From Lachnospiraceae bacterium (lineage in GTDB: Bacteria; Bacillota; Clostridia; Lachnospirales; Lachnospiraceae), in the NCBI GenBank assembly GCA_015057525.1, contig SVEE01000001.1, positions 124,001 through 188,000 on the forward strand: a DNA stretch of 64,000 nucleotides. Direction: 5' to 3'. How positions within the stretch are numbered: position 1 is the first letter of the stretch; each line of letters opens with the position of its first letter. The position numbers and the translations under genes are program-made. A model generated the notes under the pieces. That model saw only the letters and a list, made by a program, of their open reading frames with translations. It made no database searches and was not told the origin of the DNA. This document shows positions 24,464-34,475 of the stretch, in pieces.

Positions 24464-26671
24464 ATGAGTGTTTGGCTTTCGTTTATTTTCATAGCATTAG
24501 GAACCGTTTCCTTAGTTTTAGCTATAACAAATATTATCCAAGAGGATAAAAATTCAGTAGATAACTGGTTGTTTTTCTTTTTAGGTGTATCCAGCTTTGT
24601 ATGGAATTTTGGTGTGTCTTTGTTCACCATGCAGACCACAGAGGAGGGGGCAGCATTTTGGCGTTCATTTTACCTTATAGGTGCCTTTGGCATTATATTA
24701 ATGTCGGGTATAATTATAGGAGAGTGGATAGGCGTTCCTGAACCACTAAAGAAAGCTGCTAATGCATATTACATATTTGCTACATTGTTGATTTATCCGG
24801 TGTTGTCTGTCCCTGACGCATGTATATTTGTTCAGACAGAGTACGGAATGTCATATATAACAACAAATTATTCTGGAAGAAGTATATATTTTGCTTACCT
24901 TTTAGGATACGGCATATTTATCATAACTGAAATAATTTATTGCATGGTAAAGCATACCAATACCCGTCAGCTGATAATGGCAAGAGCTTGTTTTCTTGTG
25001 CTTATCATAATGGGTGTAACACTTTTATTAAATACATTTTCTTCTAATCCTGAGAAACCAGCTTTTCCGTCTACTGCAATTGTGCAACCTTTAGCGGTTA
25101 TATTTATTTATGTATTATCGAGAAGAACAAAGATAAATAGTGTAAGTATTCAGAATTTATCAAATTATATATATGCATCTGTAGATGTGCCAATGATTAT
25201 TGCAGATGAAGAGGGACATTTGAAAATATGTAATGCAAAAGCAATTCAGTTTTTTGATATGCCAGACCAGCTTCTTAAACAGAAGAAATTGAGCGACTTG
25301 TTTGATATGAGTGGAGTGCATATGCTGGGTGGTGATTCGGAAACCATCAAGTGTATATGTACTATGAATAACAGAAGTTGTGAACTTCAGGTCAGTCATA
25401 TTAAGGACAATTACAATGAATTCTTAAGTGACATTATTGTGGTCAACGATATGACTGATACACATAGAATTATCGATGAATTAAATAAGGCTAAGGAAGA
25501 AGCCATAAAAGCTAACGAGGCGAAGAGTGCGTTCCTTGCAAATATGAGTCACGAGATTAGAACTCCAATGAATTCTATTATTGGAATGAGTGAAATATTG
25601 TTGCGTGAAGATTTGGATATGGAAACAGCAACAAACGTATTACATATCCGTAATGCTGGAAAAAGTCTTCTTGGTATAATTAATGATGTACTTGATGTTT
25701 CCAAGATTGAATCAGGCAAGTTTGAAATTGTGAACAGTGAATATGATTTTGGAATGGTTCTTCTGGATGTGGTTAATATGATAAATGCCAGAAAGGCTGA
25801 GAAGGATTTAGAGTTTAAATACGAGATTAGTGAAAATGTTCCAAGCGCATTGTATGGAGACTCAATTCGAATAAAGCAGATACTTATAAACATTTTAGGA
25901 AATGCTGTAAAGTTTACTAATGAAGGTTATATTAAGCTTAAGGTTGAGGCTGAGAAAATAAGGGATAAGAAAATAAAACTTATTTTTAAGGTTTCTGATA
26001 CAGGTATTGGTATAGAGGAAGAAAATATAGGTAAAATTTTTGACGCATTTAGTCAGGTTGACACTAAGAAAAATAGATTGGTTCAGGGAACAGGACTGGG
26101 GCTTGTCATATCAAAGAATTTATGTGAGTTGATGGGCGGCTCCATAGGTGTTGAAAGTGTATATGGAGAGGGAACAACATTTACCATGACTATGGTTCAG
26201 AAGGTTGTGGACCCTACACCTATAAACATGAAGAATGTCAGCGATATTGAAACAGCAGCTTTAGAAAATAATTTTAAGCCAAGGACTGTTAATGGTGCAG
26301 AGGGTAAGGAAGTACTTGTGGTAGATGATAATTCCATGAATCTTCTTATTGCCCAAAAGCTTTTGGAACCATATAAGCTTAAGGTAGATACTGCGGCAAG
26401 TGGTATGGAGGCTCTTTCTATGGCTAAGGAGAAAGAGTATGCACTTATCTTTATGGATCATATGATGCCAGAGATGGATGGTGTGGAGGCAACAAGGGAG
26501 CTCCGTAAGCTTGATATAGAATATTGTAAGAGTGTACCTGTTATAGCATTGACTGCAAATGCTATATATGGAGCAAAAAAAGAGCTGATGGATGCCGGTT
26601 TTAATGATTATGTTGCTAAGCCTATTGAGGTGGAGGAACTAGAGGCGGTTGTTTTGAAATATTTGGCTTAG
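24464..26671 (+). CDS. Hybrid sensor histidine kinase (7TM-PAS-HisKA-HATPase-REC), first of a tandem pair
   Basis: 735 residues. Seven membrane helices fill residues 1-225 (histidine-kinase N-terminal 7TM type), followed by a PAS-like segment ([24 protein letters not shown]), HisKA with His363 in [19 protein letters not shown], HATPase ([37 protein letters not shown]) and a receiver with Asp665 in [11 protein letters not shown]. The phosphoryl group would pass from His to Asp within the protein, then probably to an HPt protein not seen here. There is no DNA-binding output. A ligand in the membrane or a permease-derived signal is possible. Confidence 0.92.
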   Translation: MSVWLSFIFIALGTVSLVLAITNIIQEDKNSVDNWLFFFLGVSSFVWNFGVSLFTMQTTEEGAAFWRSFYLIGAFGIILMSGIIIGEWIGVPEPLKKAANAYYIFATLLIYPVLSVPDACIFVQTEYGMSYITTNYSGRSIYFAYLLGYGIFIITEIIYCMVKHTNTRQLIMARACFLVLIIMGVTLLLNTFSSNPEKPAFPSTAIVQPLAVIFIYVLSRRTKINSVSIQNLSNYIYASVDVPMIIADEEGHLKICNAKAIQFFDMPDQLLKQKKLSDLFDMSGVHMLGGDSETIKCICTMNNRSCELQVSHIKDNYNEFLSDIIVVNDMTDTHRIIDELNKAKEEAIKANEAKSAFLANMSHEIRTPMNSIIGMSEILLREDLDMETATNVLHIRNAGKSLLGIINDVLDVSKIESGKFEIVNSEYDFGMVLLDVVNMINARKAEKDLEFKYEISENVPSALYGDSIRIKQILINILGNAVKFTNEGYIKLKVEAEKIRDKKIKLIFKVSDTGIGIEEENIGKIFDAFSQVDTKKNRLVQGTGLGLVISKNLCELMGGSIGVESVYGEGTTFTMTMVQKVVDPTPINMKNVSDIETAALENNFKPRTVNGAEGKEVLVVDDNSMNLLIAQKLLEPYKLKVDTAASGMEALSMAKEKEYALIFMDHMMPEMDGVEATRELRKLDIEYCKSVPVIALTANAIYGAKKELMDAGFNDYVAKPIEVEELEAVVLKYLA

Positions 26672-26716
26672 GATGTTATTTAATGACTCGAAGAGACGTT
26701 AGGAGAGAAGAGGCTT

Positions 26717-28915
26717 ATGTTTGATGTATTGGTATATTTACAAATTTTAGCAATAGTGTCAGCAGTGCTGGCTATGGTGTATATGTTTAGAGGGGGTTCA
26801 ACATATACCCAGAGACTTATGCTTTGTTTTATGATTGCAGAGATGGTTCATAATGCAGGATATTTGCTTGAACTTTTCGCCAAGACACAGAGAGAAGCCA
26901 TGATTGCTGTCAAGGTTGAATATCTTGGTAGTAGTGTGGTGGCTATATTTTTCATGATGTTTATAAATAATTATTGTGGAAAGCGTGAAAATATATTCTT
27001 TGAGCGCCTTATGTTATTGTGTGGTTGTGCAGTAATTATTATGGTTTGGTCAAGTCCTATGCATGAGTTATATTATAGGGATGTGAATTTTGTACATAGT
27101 GGTTTATATCCACACTTGAAACTTACCTATGGTCCTGGATTTTACTTTTATATGGTTACTTGTACCGTTATTCCTTGGGCAATTTCTGTTTATACCTTGT
27201 TTGCATCTTTAAGAAAAGAAAAGAGCAAAAAAAGAATAGGTAAATTATGGTTTATCATAGCTGGTGCAACATTTGAACTTTTTGTACTTGTTTTATATGT
27301 ATTCAAATTATTTCCAGAGGGATATGATCCTACACCGGCGTCATTGGCTGTTATGTTCTCACTGTTGATAATTGTTGTATGGAATAGAAAAGATTTTGAC
27401 CTCACAAGAATGGCTACAAATACGGTTTTAAATTCATTGGGAGACAGCATGATTACCCTCAATGAGAGCAGAAGAGTTCTCATGTTTAATAATGCGGCTA
27501 AGAATTTGTTTCCAGATATAGAGATACAAAAAAAAATAAAAACTGTGGAAAATTTCCCTGTGCAGTTACTTGAAGGAAACGGTCAGGAGAAGTTTCAGAT
27601 TGGTGATAAATATTATGAAGGACATTTGCACATCTTGTATGATTACGAGCAGTCTGTAAGAGGATATACAGTTTTAATTGTTGATGTTACAAGCACATAT
27701 GAATATATAAATGAGCTTAATGAAATGCGTAAGAAGGCGGAGGCTGCTAATCAGGCTAAGTCTAACTTCTTAGCGAATATGTCCCATGAGATTCGTACAC
27801 CGATGAATGCGGTTGTAGGTATGAGTGAGCTTATAATTGAAGAAAGCCGTGGTCGTAAGGTTTATGGTTATGCCTGTGATATAAAGACGGCTGCGCTTAA
27901 TCTTCTTTCTATTATTAATGATATCTTAGATTTATCTAAGGTTGAGGCAGGCAAGATGGAGCTTGTGGAGGATGAATACTTGGTTCAAGAACTAGTTCAT
28001 GATACTGTAAGTTTGGTTAAAATGATGGCAGAACAGAAGTGTCTTAAGATGAAGACTGAGTTAGATGAAAATATGCCTAATAAACTGTATGGTGATGTAG
28101 GAAGAATTCGCCAGGTATTAATTAATATAATGAACAATTCAATTAAGTTCACTAAGAAGGGTTATGTTTCATTGGCTGTTTCTGGCGACTATATAGATGA
28201 TGACATGGTGGCGGTTAAGTTTGATATTCAGGATACAGGAATGGGAATCAAGAAAGAAGACATGGCTCTTATTTTTGAATCATTCCAACAGCTTGATATG
28301 AACAAGAATCGTAAAATCGAGGGAACAGGTCTTGGACTTGCAATCACTAAGCAACTGGTAACATTGATGAATGGTGATATTCAAGTTGAAAGTGAGTATG
28401 GAAAGGGCACACGTTTTATCATTACAATAAAACAGAAGGTAGTGGATAAGGCTCCAATTAAGGATAAGCCAATTGTTATAGAAGAGATTCCTAAGAAGGA
28501 AAGCATGATGTTTAAGGCAAGTGATTTGCGTGTTCTTGTAGTTGATGATAATGTGATTAATCGTAAGGTTGCCATGGCAATGCTTAAGTCTTATACCACT
28601 AAGATTGATGAGGCCGAAAGTGGACAAGAGGCTATTAACTTAGTTAAGGAAAATGAGTATGACATAATATTCATGGATCACATGATGCCAAAGATGGATG
28701 GTATAGAGGCTACTAATATAATTAAATCTCAGTATGGTGAAATGGTTGATAAGACTACATTTATTGCTCTCACTGCAAATGCTATTCAGGGTGCAAGAGA
28801 AATGTATCTTGAGAATGGTTTCCAAGACTTCTTATCTAAACCATTTGAGAAGACTCAGCTTCATGAGGTTATAGAACGCTGGGTACCGGAAGAAAAACGT
28901 GAATACGAGGAATAA
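26717..28915 (+). CDS. Hybrid sensor histidine kinase, second of a tandem pair
   Basis: 732 residues with the same architecture as its neighbour: 7TM region (1-225), degenerate PAS, HisKA His357 in [19 protein letters not shown], HATPase (NIMNNSIKFTKKG, DTGMGIKKEDM, GTGLGLAITKQL) and receiver Asp654 in FMDHMMPKMDG. The kinase halves are similar enough to suggest tandem duplication, while the 7TM sensors have diverged, so the two may read different signals into one pathway. A spacer with a promoter separates it from the EAL gene downstream. Confidence 0.92.
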   Translation: MFDVLVYLQILAIVSAVLAMVYMFRGGSTYTQRLMLCFMIAEMVHNAGYLLELFAKTQREAMIAVKVEYLGSSVVAIFFMMFINNYCGKRENIFFERLMLLCGCAVIIMVWSSPMHELYYRDVNFVHSGLYPHLKLTYGPGFYFYMVTCTVIPWAISVYTLFASLRKEKSKKRIGKLWFIIAGATFELFVLVLYVFKLFPEGYDPTPASLAVMFSLLIIVVWNRKDFDLTRMATNTVLNSLGDSMITLNESRRVLMFNNAAKNLFPDIEIQKKIKTVENFPVQLLEGNGQEKFQIGDKYYEGHLHILYDYEQSVRGYTVLIVDVTSTYEYINELNEMRKKAEAANQAKSNFLANMSHEIRTPMNAVVGMSELIIEESRGRKVYGYACDIKTAALNLLSIINDILDLSKVEAGKMELVEDEYLVQELVHDTVSLVKMMAEQKCLKMKTELDENMPNKLYGDVGRIRQVLINIMNNSIKFTKKGYVSLAVSGDYIDDDMVAVKFDIQDTGMGIKKEDMALIFESFQQLDMNKNRKIEGTGLGLAITKQLVTLMNGDIQVESEYGKGTRFIITIKQKVVDKAPIKDKPIVIEEIPKKESMMFKASDLRVLVVDDNVINRKVAMAMLKSYTTKIDEAESGQEAINLVKENEYDIIFMDHMMPKMDGIEATNIIKSQYGEMVDKTTFIALTANAIQGAREMYLENGFQDFLSKPFEKTQLHEVIERWVPEEKREYEE

Positions 28916-28965
28916 AGTGTGCAATTATTTTTCTTGGTTTGTTTTAATTTTACATAGGTAAATGG

Positions 28966-28993
28966 TTGAAAAAAACACAAAATATGTTATATT
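28966..28993 (+). promoter_or_regulatory. Predicted promoter of the EAL gene
   Basis: TTGAAA (28966-28971) and TATATT (28988-28993) with a 16-bp spacer, 35 bp before the start codon. Confidence 0.55.
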
Positions 28994-29027
28994 TAAAAGA
29001 GGTAATAAGTTGATTTAGGAGTTATAA

Positions 29028-29750
29028 ATGGGAGAAACGTCAGTGATTGATTTTCGTGAGTTACAATTCCAACAAGAAGATTTAGAAGAGCTGATACAGC
29101 TGGAAATTGATTTTGTATTCCAGCCTATTTTTGATGCCAAGAATCTGGAGATTTCGGCTTACGAAGCATTGATGAGGCCTAAGGGAAAGACACCATTGAC
29201 CTTGATTGACGAATACCAACGTATGGGCAAATTACATGTAATAGAGCTTGCAACATGTTTTGGGGCTACCATGGAATATAAGAGACGTGGATATAGCAAG
29301 GACTTGTGTCTTAACTCATTTCCAAGTGAAGTTATGAGTCGTGACCAAATAAAATTATATTTTCAACAGTTTCCTGAGATGGATGGTCGAATTGTTGTAG
29401 AAATGTTAGAGTACACAGAGCTCAACAAATATAAGTGGTCGGATAAGAAGGATGAGATTAGCTATCATGAGATGAGGGTTTCCTTGGATGATTATTCTAC
29501 TGGCAATAACGACATTTCTGCAGTTGATTTCTTTTTGCCACATTATGTGAAATTTGATATATCAATGATATCCAACGTACATAATGATGAGGCAAAACAG
29601 GCCAAAATCCATGAATTGGTTGAACAATTCCACGAGAGAGGAATTGAAGTAGTGGCTGAGGGTATAGAGACTGTGGAAGAACTGGAATATCTGAGAAAGA
29701 AAACAGATATTGATTATTTGCAGGGATTTTATTTGGCTATGCCAGCGTAA
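29028..29750 (+). CDS. EAL-domain cyclic-di-GMP phosphodiesterase
   Basis: 240 residues, essentially one stand-alone EAL domain. Catalytic positions look intact: YEALMRP (the EAL motif), Asn in LNSF, Glu in VVEMLEYTEL, the metal-binding DD in SLDDYSTGNND, Lys in VKFDISMIS, Glu in VAEGIETVEEL and Gln in LQGFYLAMP. It should cleave cyclic-di-GMP to pGpG in the cytoplasm. No GGDEF gene lies in the window. Its position behind two hybrid kinases suggests it belongs to the same signalling circuit. Confidence 0.9.
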   Translation: MGETSVIDFRELQFQQEDLEELIQLEIDFVFQPIFDAKNLEISAYEALMRPKGKTPLTLIDEYQRMGKLHVIELATCFGATMEYKRRGYSKDLCLNSFPSEVMSRDQIKLYFQQFPEMDGRIVVEMLEYTELNKYKWSDKKDEISYHEMRVSLDDYSTGNNDISAVDFFLPHYVKFDISMISNVHNDEAKQAKIHELVEQFHERGIEVVAEGIETVEELEYLRKKTDIDYLQGFYLAMPA

Positions 29751-29791
29751 TTTGAATATACTATAACAATGGTTCAGAGGAGGTAATTAGA

Positions 29792-30163
29792 ATGAAATTT
29801 TATGTATGTGAACATTGTGGCAATATTATTGAGTATTTAAATCAGACTCCTGTGTCGGTTATGTGTTGTGGACAGAAGATGACAGAGATGGTTCCTGGTA
29901 CTTCAGATGGTGCACATGAAAAGCATGTGCCTGTAGTTACCTTGAATGGTGATACTGTTACAGTTGAGGTAGGTTCCGTAGAACATCCTATGGTGGAAGC
30001 ACATTATATTCAGTGGATTGTAATTGAAACTACTCGCGGAAGTCAGATTGCAAAATTAAAATACACAGATAAACCTAAAGCAGAGTTCAAACTTGCAGAT
30101 GGTGAAGAGTTTGTAGCTGCATATGAGTACTGCAATTTACACGGATTGTGGCAGTCTAACTAA
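29792..30163 (+). CDS. Superoxide reductase (desulfoferrodoxin)
   Basis: 123 residues. The N-terminal desulforedoxin-type centre has CEHCG and CCGQ cysteines. The catalytic iron site has the expected His/Cys ligands: HEKHVP, EHPMVEAHYI and YCNLHG. It reduces superoxide to peroxide without making oxygen, the strategy of strict anaerobes. Together with the rubrerythrin at 53.9 kb it gives a complete superoxide-to-water route. A terminator follows directly. Confidence 0.95.
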   Translation: MKFYVCEHCGNIIEYLNQTPVSVMCCGQKMTEMVPGTSDGAHEKHVPVVTLNGDTVTVEVGSVEHPMVEAHYIQWIVIETTRGSQIAKLKYTDKPKAEFKLADGEEFVAAYEYCNLHGLWQSN

Positions 30164-30176
30164 ATAAAAAATTATG

Positions 30177-30210
30177 AACCTCGCAGACAGAAGGAAGCGA
30201 GGTTTTTTTT
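30177..30210 (+). terminator. Rho-independent terminator of the superoxide reductase gene
   Basis: AACCTCGC / GCGAGGTT with a 12-nt loop and a run of eight Ts. Confidence 0.9.
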
Positions 30211-30304
30211 GTCTTAAAATATTGAGGGGGTTTTATCGGACTTATAGTTTGGTAAGATGGTTATAACAGGAAAATATACACATGATTAAAGGGAGGAAAA
30301 AATT

Positions 30305-30724
30305 ATGAATAATAAGGATGATTCATTTGTTTCAGGTTTAGCGTTGGCATTGGCGTTTGTATTTATATGCTTGATAGTGGCAGGAGTAAATGGAAGTGAA
30401 GGGGAGAAATGTATCAAGGAGTATTGCGATAGAGGAAGAGAGGAAGGTGAGATATATTGTTATCTTCATAAACCATATAAACATAATTACAGCTATGATT
30501 ATGATACTACCACAAGTAGTTCAGGTAATAGTTCAAGTAGTAGCTCAAGTAGCAGTTCCTATAAGCCAAGTAGCTCGTCTGCGTATGACTCCCATGTATC
30601 TTACGATGAGGGGTATGAAGCGGTGTATGAAGATGATGATTATGATTGGGACAGATACTATGAAGATGATGATTACGCAGCAGGGGTGGATGATGCTATG
30701 GATGAATTGGAGGTGGATTGGTAA
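30305..30724 (+). CDS. Small membrane-anchored protein with Ser-rich linker and acidic tail
   Basis: 139 residues behind AAAGGGAGG. One membrane helix (about residues 8-28) is followed by a CX4CX10CX2H cluster (CIKEYC ... YCYLH) that could bind zinc. A Ser/Thr-rich spacer (about 65-95) and a strongly acidic, Tyr/Asp-rich tail come next. Its TAA overlaps the ATG of the macro-domain gene by one base, so the two are translationally coupled. No family recognised. It may place the cassette at the membrane, by inference from context. Confidence 0.65.
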   Translation: MNNKDDSFVSGLALALAFVFICLIVAGVNGSEGEKCIKEYCDRGREEGEIYCYLHKPYKHNYSYDYDTTTSSSGNSSSSSSSSSSYKPSSSSAYDSHVSYDEGYEAVYEDDDYDWDRYYEDDDYAAGVDDAMDELEVDW

Positions 30725-31719
30725 TGCCTTTTAAAATAGTGAGGAATGATATAACTAAGATGCAGGTTGATGTGATTGTTAATACTGCTAATGAGGAGCC
30801 TATTTATTCGTATGGTACCGATACTGCTGTATACGAAGCTGCAGGCGTAGAGGAACTTCTTGCCGAGAGAAGAAAGATAGGTGTATTGGATGCTGGGCAA
30901 GTTGCAATTACTCCAGGATTTAAGCTACCGGCAAAATATATTATTCATGCTGTTAGTCCATATTACATAGATGGGAAATCAGGAGAAGATAAGAAACTTC
31001 GTTCATGCTACGAGAAGAGTTTATATATGGCACTTGAGTATGGGTGTAAAAGTATTGCTTTTCCACTTATTGCAACTGGAAGTTTTCAGTACCCCAAAGC
31101 AGAAGGTATGGAAATTGCATTGAGTGTTATTCATAACTTTCTCATGAAAGAAGACATGATGATTTATCTCGTTGTATTTGATAAAGAAGCTGTGCGTTTG
31201 TCGGGCCTATTGTATGATGATATTGAATCATATATTGATGAAAATTATGTAGTTGAAAAAAGTTTATTAGAGTATGGGGATTGTTACAAGCTTGAAGATG
31301 AAAGTTATGACGAATATGAGGTGCATGAGAAAATACAAGCTAATCGTTCCTTAGATGATTTAATGAATAATGTTGGTGAAACATTCCAACAGATGTTGTT
31401 TAGGTTAATAAAAGAAAAAGGCAGAGATGAAGTTGAGGTATATAAGGGTGCATGTAAGGACAAAAAGCTTTTTTATAAAATCAGAAATAATGTAAACTAT
31501 CAACCAACTAAACATACGGTGTATGCTTTTGCTATATCCCTAAAGTTGTCTCTAGATGAACTTAAAGATTTGTTGCAGACAGCAGGTTTTGCGGTTTCAA
31601 ATAGTAACAAATTTGATTTGATAATGACCTATGTATTTCAAAATAAAATATATGATATATACAAAATTGATTGTATTTTATATGATTTTGAGGAAAAGCA
31701 TTTCTTTGGTTGTGAATGA
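30724..31719 (+). CDS. Macro-domain protein with C-terminal helical domain
   Basis: 331 residues. The N-terminal ~165 are a macro domain: VDVIVNTANEEP (the NAAN-type ADP-ribose loop), LDAGQVAITPGFKLPAKYIIHAV, and FPLIATGSFQYPKAEG (second binding loop). Macro domains bind or hydrolyse ADP-ribose and its protein adducts. The C-terminal half (FQQMLFRLIKEKGRDEVEVYKGACKD, VYAFAISLKLSLDELKDLLQTAGF) looks like a helix-turn-helix-type helical domain seen fused to macro domains in Clostridia; its job is unknown. It is coupled to the preceding gene and followed by a terminator. Confidence 0.85.
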   Translation: MPFKIVRNDITKMQVDVIVNTANEEPIYSYGTDTAVYEAAGVEELLAERRKIGVLDAGQVAITPGFKLPAKYIIHAVSPYYIDGKSGEDKKLRSCYEKSLYMALEYGCKSIAFPLIATGSFQYPKAEGMEIALSVIHNFLMKEDMMIYLVVFDKEAVRLSGLLYDDIESYIDENYVVEKSLLEYGDCYKLEDESYDEYEVHEKIQANRSLDDLMNNVGETFQQMLFRLIKEKGRDEVEVYKGACKDKKLFYKIRNNVNYQPTKHTVYAFAISLKLSLDELKDLLQTAGFAVSNSNKFDLIMTYVFQNKIYDIYKIDCILYDFEEKHFFGCE

Positions 31720-31723
31720 TTTT

Positions 31724-31752
31724 AAAAAGTCGCTTTCCAAGCGACTTTTTTT
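31724..31752. terminator. Bidirectional terminator
   Basis: AAAAAGTCGCTT / AAGCGACTTTTTTT with a 3-nt loop. The same GTCGC stem type is reused at 36692. Confidence 0.85.
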
Positions 31753-31814
31753 ATTTGTCAAAGTAGTATAGTGACAATACAAACAAATTGAAAGTGCTAG
31801 GGAGGTATAAGATT

Positions 31815-32483
31815 ATGAGAAAAGGTTTAACAGAAATAGTTTTTATTTTGGACAGAAGCGGTTCTATGAGTGGGCTTGAATCAGATACTATTGGAGGGTA
31901 TAACTCTCTAATATCTAAACAGAAGAAGGAAGATGGAGAAGCTTTCATTTCCACAGTGTTATTTGATGATAAAACAGAAGTGCTACATGATAGAGAGTCT
32001 TTGGAAAAAATTAAGCCTATGACGGAAAACGAGTATTATGTTAGAGGTTGTACAGCTTTGTTAGATGCAGTTGGTGGTGCGATTCATCATATTGGAAATG
32101 TTCATAAGTATTCAAGAGAAGAAGATAGACCAGAGAAAACATTATTTATAATTACCACTGACGGTTTAGAAAATTCTAGCCATAGATACACCTATGATAG
32201 GGTTAAACATATGGTGGAAAGACAAAAGAAGAAGTTTGGGTGGGAGTTCCTATTTTTGGGGGCAAATATTGACGCTGTGGCAGAGGCTGGTAGATTTGGA
32301 ATAGATGCAAATAGGGCAACAAATTATGAGTGCGATAGTAAAGGGACAAAAGTTTTTTATGAAGCTGTTTGTTGTGCTGTATCTAATGTGAGGAATTGTG
32401 AAAATGTCGAGGAATTAGACGAATGTTTGTCAGGATGGGATACATCTATAAATGAGGATTATCAGGAAAGACATTACAAATAA
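31815..32483 (+). CDS. vWA-domain protein (TerY-like)
   Basis: ATG 31815 follows AGGGAGG, giving 222 residues. A complete MIDAS metal site is present: DRSGSMSG near the N-terminus, Thr in VRGCTALLDAVGG, and Asp in TTDGLEN. The rest of the von Willebrand A fold follows, with KFGWEFLFLGANIDA. MIDAS domains mediate Mg-dependent protein contacts. Cytoplasmic vWA proteins of this size are known in TerY-type stress loci, often with phosphatases or ADP-ribose enzymes, which fits the next gene 12 bp downstream. Confidence 0.88.
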   Translation: MRKGLTEIVFILDRSGSMSGLESDTIGGYNSLISKQKKEDGEAFISTVLFDDKTEVLHDRESLEKIKPMTENEYYVRGCTALLDAVGGAIHHIGNVHKYSREEDRPEKTLFIITTDGLENSSHRYTYDRVKHMVERQKKKFGWEFLFLGANIDAVAEAGRFGIDANRATNYECDSKGTKVFYEAVCCAVSNVRNCENVEELDECLSGWDTSINEDYQERHYK

Positions 32484-32495
32484 AGAGGTGAATTT

Positions 32496-33455
32496 ATGAA
32501 CAAGAATATTTGGAAAGACGGAATAATGGGCCTTGTGGTTGGTGATGCATTAGGGTTACCTGTTCAGTTTTATGACAGAGATGAACTAAAATCAAATCCA
32601 GTGACAAAAATGGAAGGTGATGGAACATTTAATCTACCAAAAGGTAGTTGGTCTGATGATAGTAGTCTAGCTATTGCTACATTGGAAAGTATTAGAAGGA
32701 ATAATGAGATAATAGCAGAAGACGTTATGGATAATTTTGTGAAGTGGTTATACGATGGTGTATTTACACCATATGGTCAGGCGTACGATATTGGTGAGAC
32801 TTGCGAATATGCTATTGAAAAGTATAAAGAGGAGAGAAATATTGATACATGTGGAAAAGTAGGTGAACGTGCAAATGGAAATGGTGGACTTATGAGAATA
32901 ATGCCAGTGTGCTTGTATGCTTATAAAAATGAGAAGAATGGGGGATTTACTGAGAAAGATGCTGTTGATATAGTACATAAGCTCACTGCTATTACACACA
33001 ATCACAAAAGGGCTTGTATTGCCAGCGGTATGTATTATTTTATGGTTAAAGCTATTTTAGAACACTGTGGTAACCTTACTGAAGTATTACAATTTGGAAT
33101 AGATAATGCTATGAGGTATTATGGAAAAGATAGCAATAATTATGAGGAACTTGGATATTATAAAAGACTGTTTTATTTGAACAAGTTTGTAGATACAAAG
33201 GAAGATGAAATCAAAAGCACAGGGTATGTATTAGATAGCTTGGAAGCTGCTGTATGGTGTTTGATAAACACTGATTCATATAAAGATTGCTTGTTGAAAA
33301 CTGTCAATCTAGGAGATGATGCAGATACGGTAGGAGCCATTGCAGGAGGATTGGCAGGTTTATATTATGGATATGATTTGATTCCTGATGAATGGTTGGA
33401 GGCTATTGTGAAAAGGGAATGGATTGAGGAGTTATGTAATGAGCAAGTAAATTAG
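32496..33455 (+). CDS. ADP-ribosylglycohydrolase (DraG/ARH family)
   Basis: 319 residues, start behind AGAGG. The family signatures are GLVVGDALGLPVQF, SWSDDSSLAIAT (the first metal-binding acidic pair), NGNGGLMRIMP, and the C-terminal VNLGDDADTVGAIAGGLAGLYYG (second metal cluster DDADT). Such enzymes remove ADP-ribose from protein or nucleic acid or hydrolyse related compounds using two Mg ions. With the macro-domain gene upstream it points to reversal or turnover of ADP-ribosylation, but no ADP-ribosyltransferase is visible in the window. Confidence 0.93.
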   Translation: MNKNIWKDGIMGLVVGDALGLPVQFYDRDELKSNPVTKMEGDGTFNLPKGSWSDDSSLAIATLESIRRNNEIIAEDVMDNFVKWLYDGVFTPYGQAYDIGETCEYAIEKYKEERNIDTCGKVGERANGNGGLMRIMPVCLYAYKNEKNGGFTEKDAVDIVHKLTAITHNHKRACIASGMYYFMVKAILEHCGNLTEVLQFGIDNAMRYYGKDSNNYEELGYYKRLFYLNKFVDTKEDEIKSTGYVLDSLEAAVWCLINTDSYKDCLLKTVNLGDDADTVGAIAGGLAGLYYGYDLIPDEWLEAIVKREWIEELCNEQVN

Positions 33456-33523
33456 TAGATGGTCTTATTAATCTATGGTATATTTAATGTAATATGTAGA
33501 AAAATCAATAAAAGGAGGATTAT

Positions 33524-34354
33524 ATGAAACCAATTCTTATAAATGACATACTACATTTTGATGATACTGATTTGAAAAAGATAAAAATACGTTTTAATCA
33601 GCCTTCACAAAATGAAGATCCTTTACAGTTATATATAAATAATCATGATGATTTGAATACTAGATATTTTCTTTGGCGAGAGAAAATGAAATATTTCGAT
33701 GAAGGACAGATTGGAATATGTTTGCTCAAATTGAAAGATGATCTATGGCTACTAACTACTATAAAACGTATAACTAAGAATTTGGATAAATTATATTCTG
33801 TTGGCTATGAAGCAGAAGAGCTTACAGAATATGAGCCTTATTTTGGTAGATTAGTTGTAAAGTTTCATAAAACATTTCAAAGTCAGATAGTGTACTATGA
33901 AAATGTACATGAAGAATTAGAGGTTGCGTATATTCTTTCCGATGTTTACGATGGTGAAGATTTTCCTGGATATGATAAGGTTAGAGTGTCGTATCAGCAA
34001 CTAGCCAACATAATAAAAAATGGAAATAAAGATTGGATAACTGCATTGGAGAATCAGAAGGCCGTATATTTGATTACAGACAAGTCTAATGGCAAGTTGT
34101 ATGTTGGTTCTGCAACAAGTGATAATGATATGTTACTGAGTAGATGGAAAACTTACATAGAAAATGGTCATGGTGGTAATGTCAGGTTGAAAGAATTAGT
34201 TGATAAAAAGGGATTTGATTATGTGAAAAAGAATTTTCAATATTCTATTCTGGAAAATTATAATGCAAAGGTTGATGATAGTGTAATACTGGAACGAGAG
34301 GCTTGGTGGAAGAAGACTTTAGAAACAGGGAAGTATGGATATAATGCTAATTGA
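33524..34354 (+). CDS. GIY-YIG nuclease-family protein
   Basis: 276 residues behind AAAGGAGG. The C-terminal ~100 residues form a GIY-YIG domain: VYLITDKSNGKLYVGSA (variant GIY...YIG), Arg in LLSRWKTYI, GHGGN, metal-binding Glu in LEREAWWK, and a terminal GYNAN. The N-terminal ~170 residues carry YEPYFGRLVVKFHK and FPGYDKVRVSY, a companion domain usual for this group. It may cut DNA or act in restriction-like defence; no partner methylase is seen. Confidence 0.82.
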   Translation: MKPILINDILHFDDTDLKKIKIRFNQPSQNEDPLQLYINNHDDLNTRYFLWREKMKYFDEGQIGICLLKLKDDLWLLTTIKRITKNLDKLYSVGYEAEELTEYEPYFGRLVVKFHKTFQSQIVYYENVHEELEVAYILSDVYDGEDFPGYDKVRVSYQQLANIIKNGNKDWITALENQKAVYLITDKSNGKLYVGSATSDNDMLLSRWKTYIENGHGGNVRLKELVDKKGFDYVKKNFQYSILENYNAKVDDSVILEREAWWKKTLETGKYGYNAN

Positions 34355-34437
34355 TGGGAAAACGAAGTAACGATAAGTGTTCTAAATGAAGAGAGGCTAA
34401 AGATGGAAGGCACATCAATTTGGCAGACGCCTGTATT

Positions 34438-34466
34438 CACTTATGAAAACTAAAATATCACTTACG
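34438..34466 (+). promoter_or_regulatory. LytTR-type direct-repeat operator, upstream copy
   Basis: CACTTATG (34438) and CACTTACG (34459) start exactly 21 bp apart, two helical turns, the arrangement bound by AgrA/LytTR dimers. The second half-site begins 17 bp before the -35 box at 34476. The site is repeated with the same geometry at 36734-36762. Confidence 0.7.
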
Positions 34467-34475
34467 TAAACCCTA

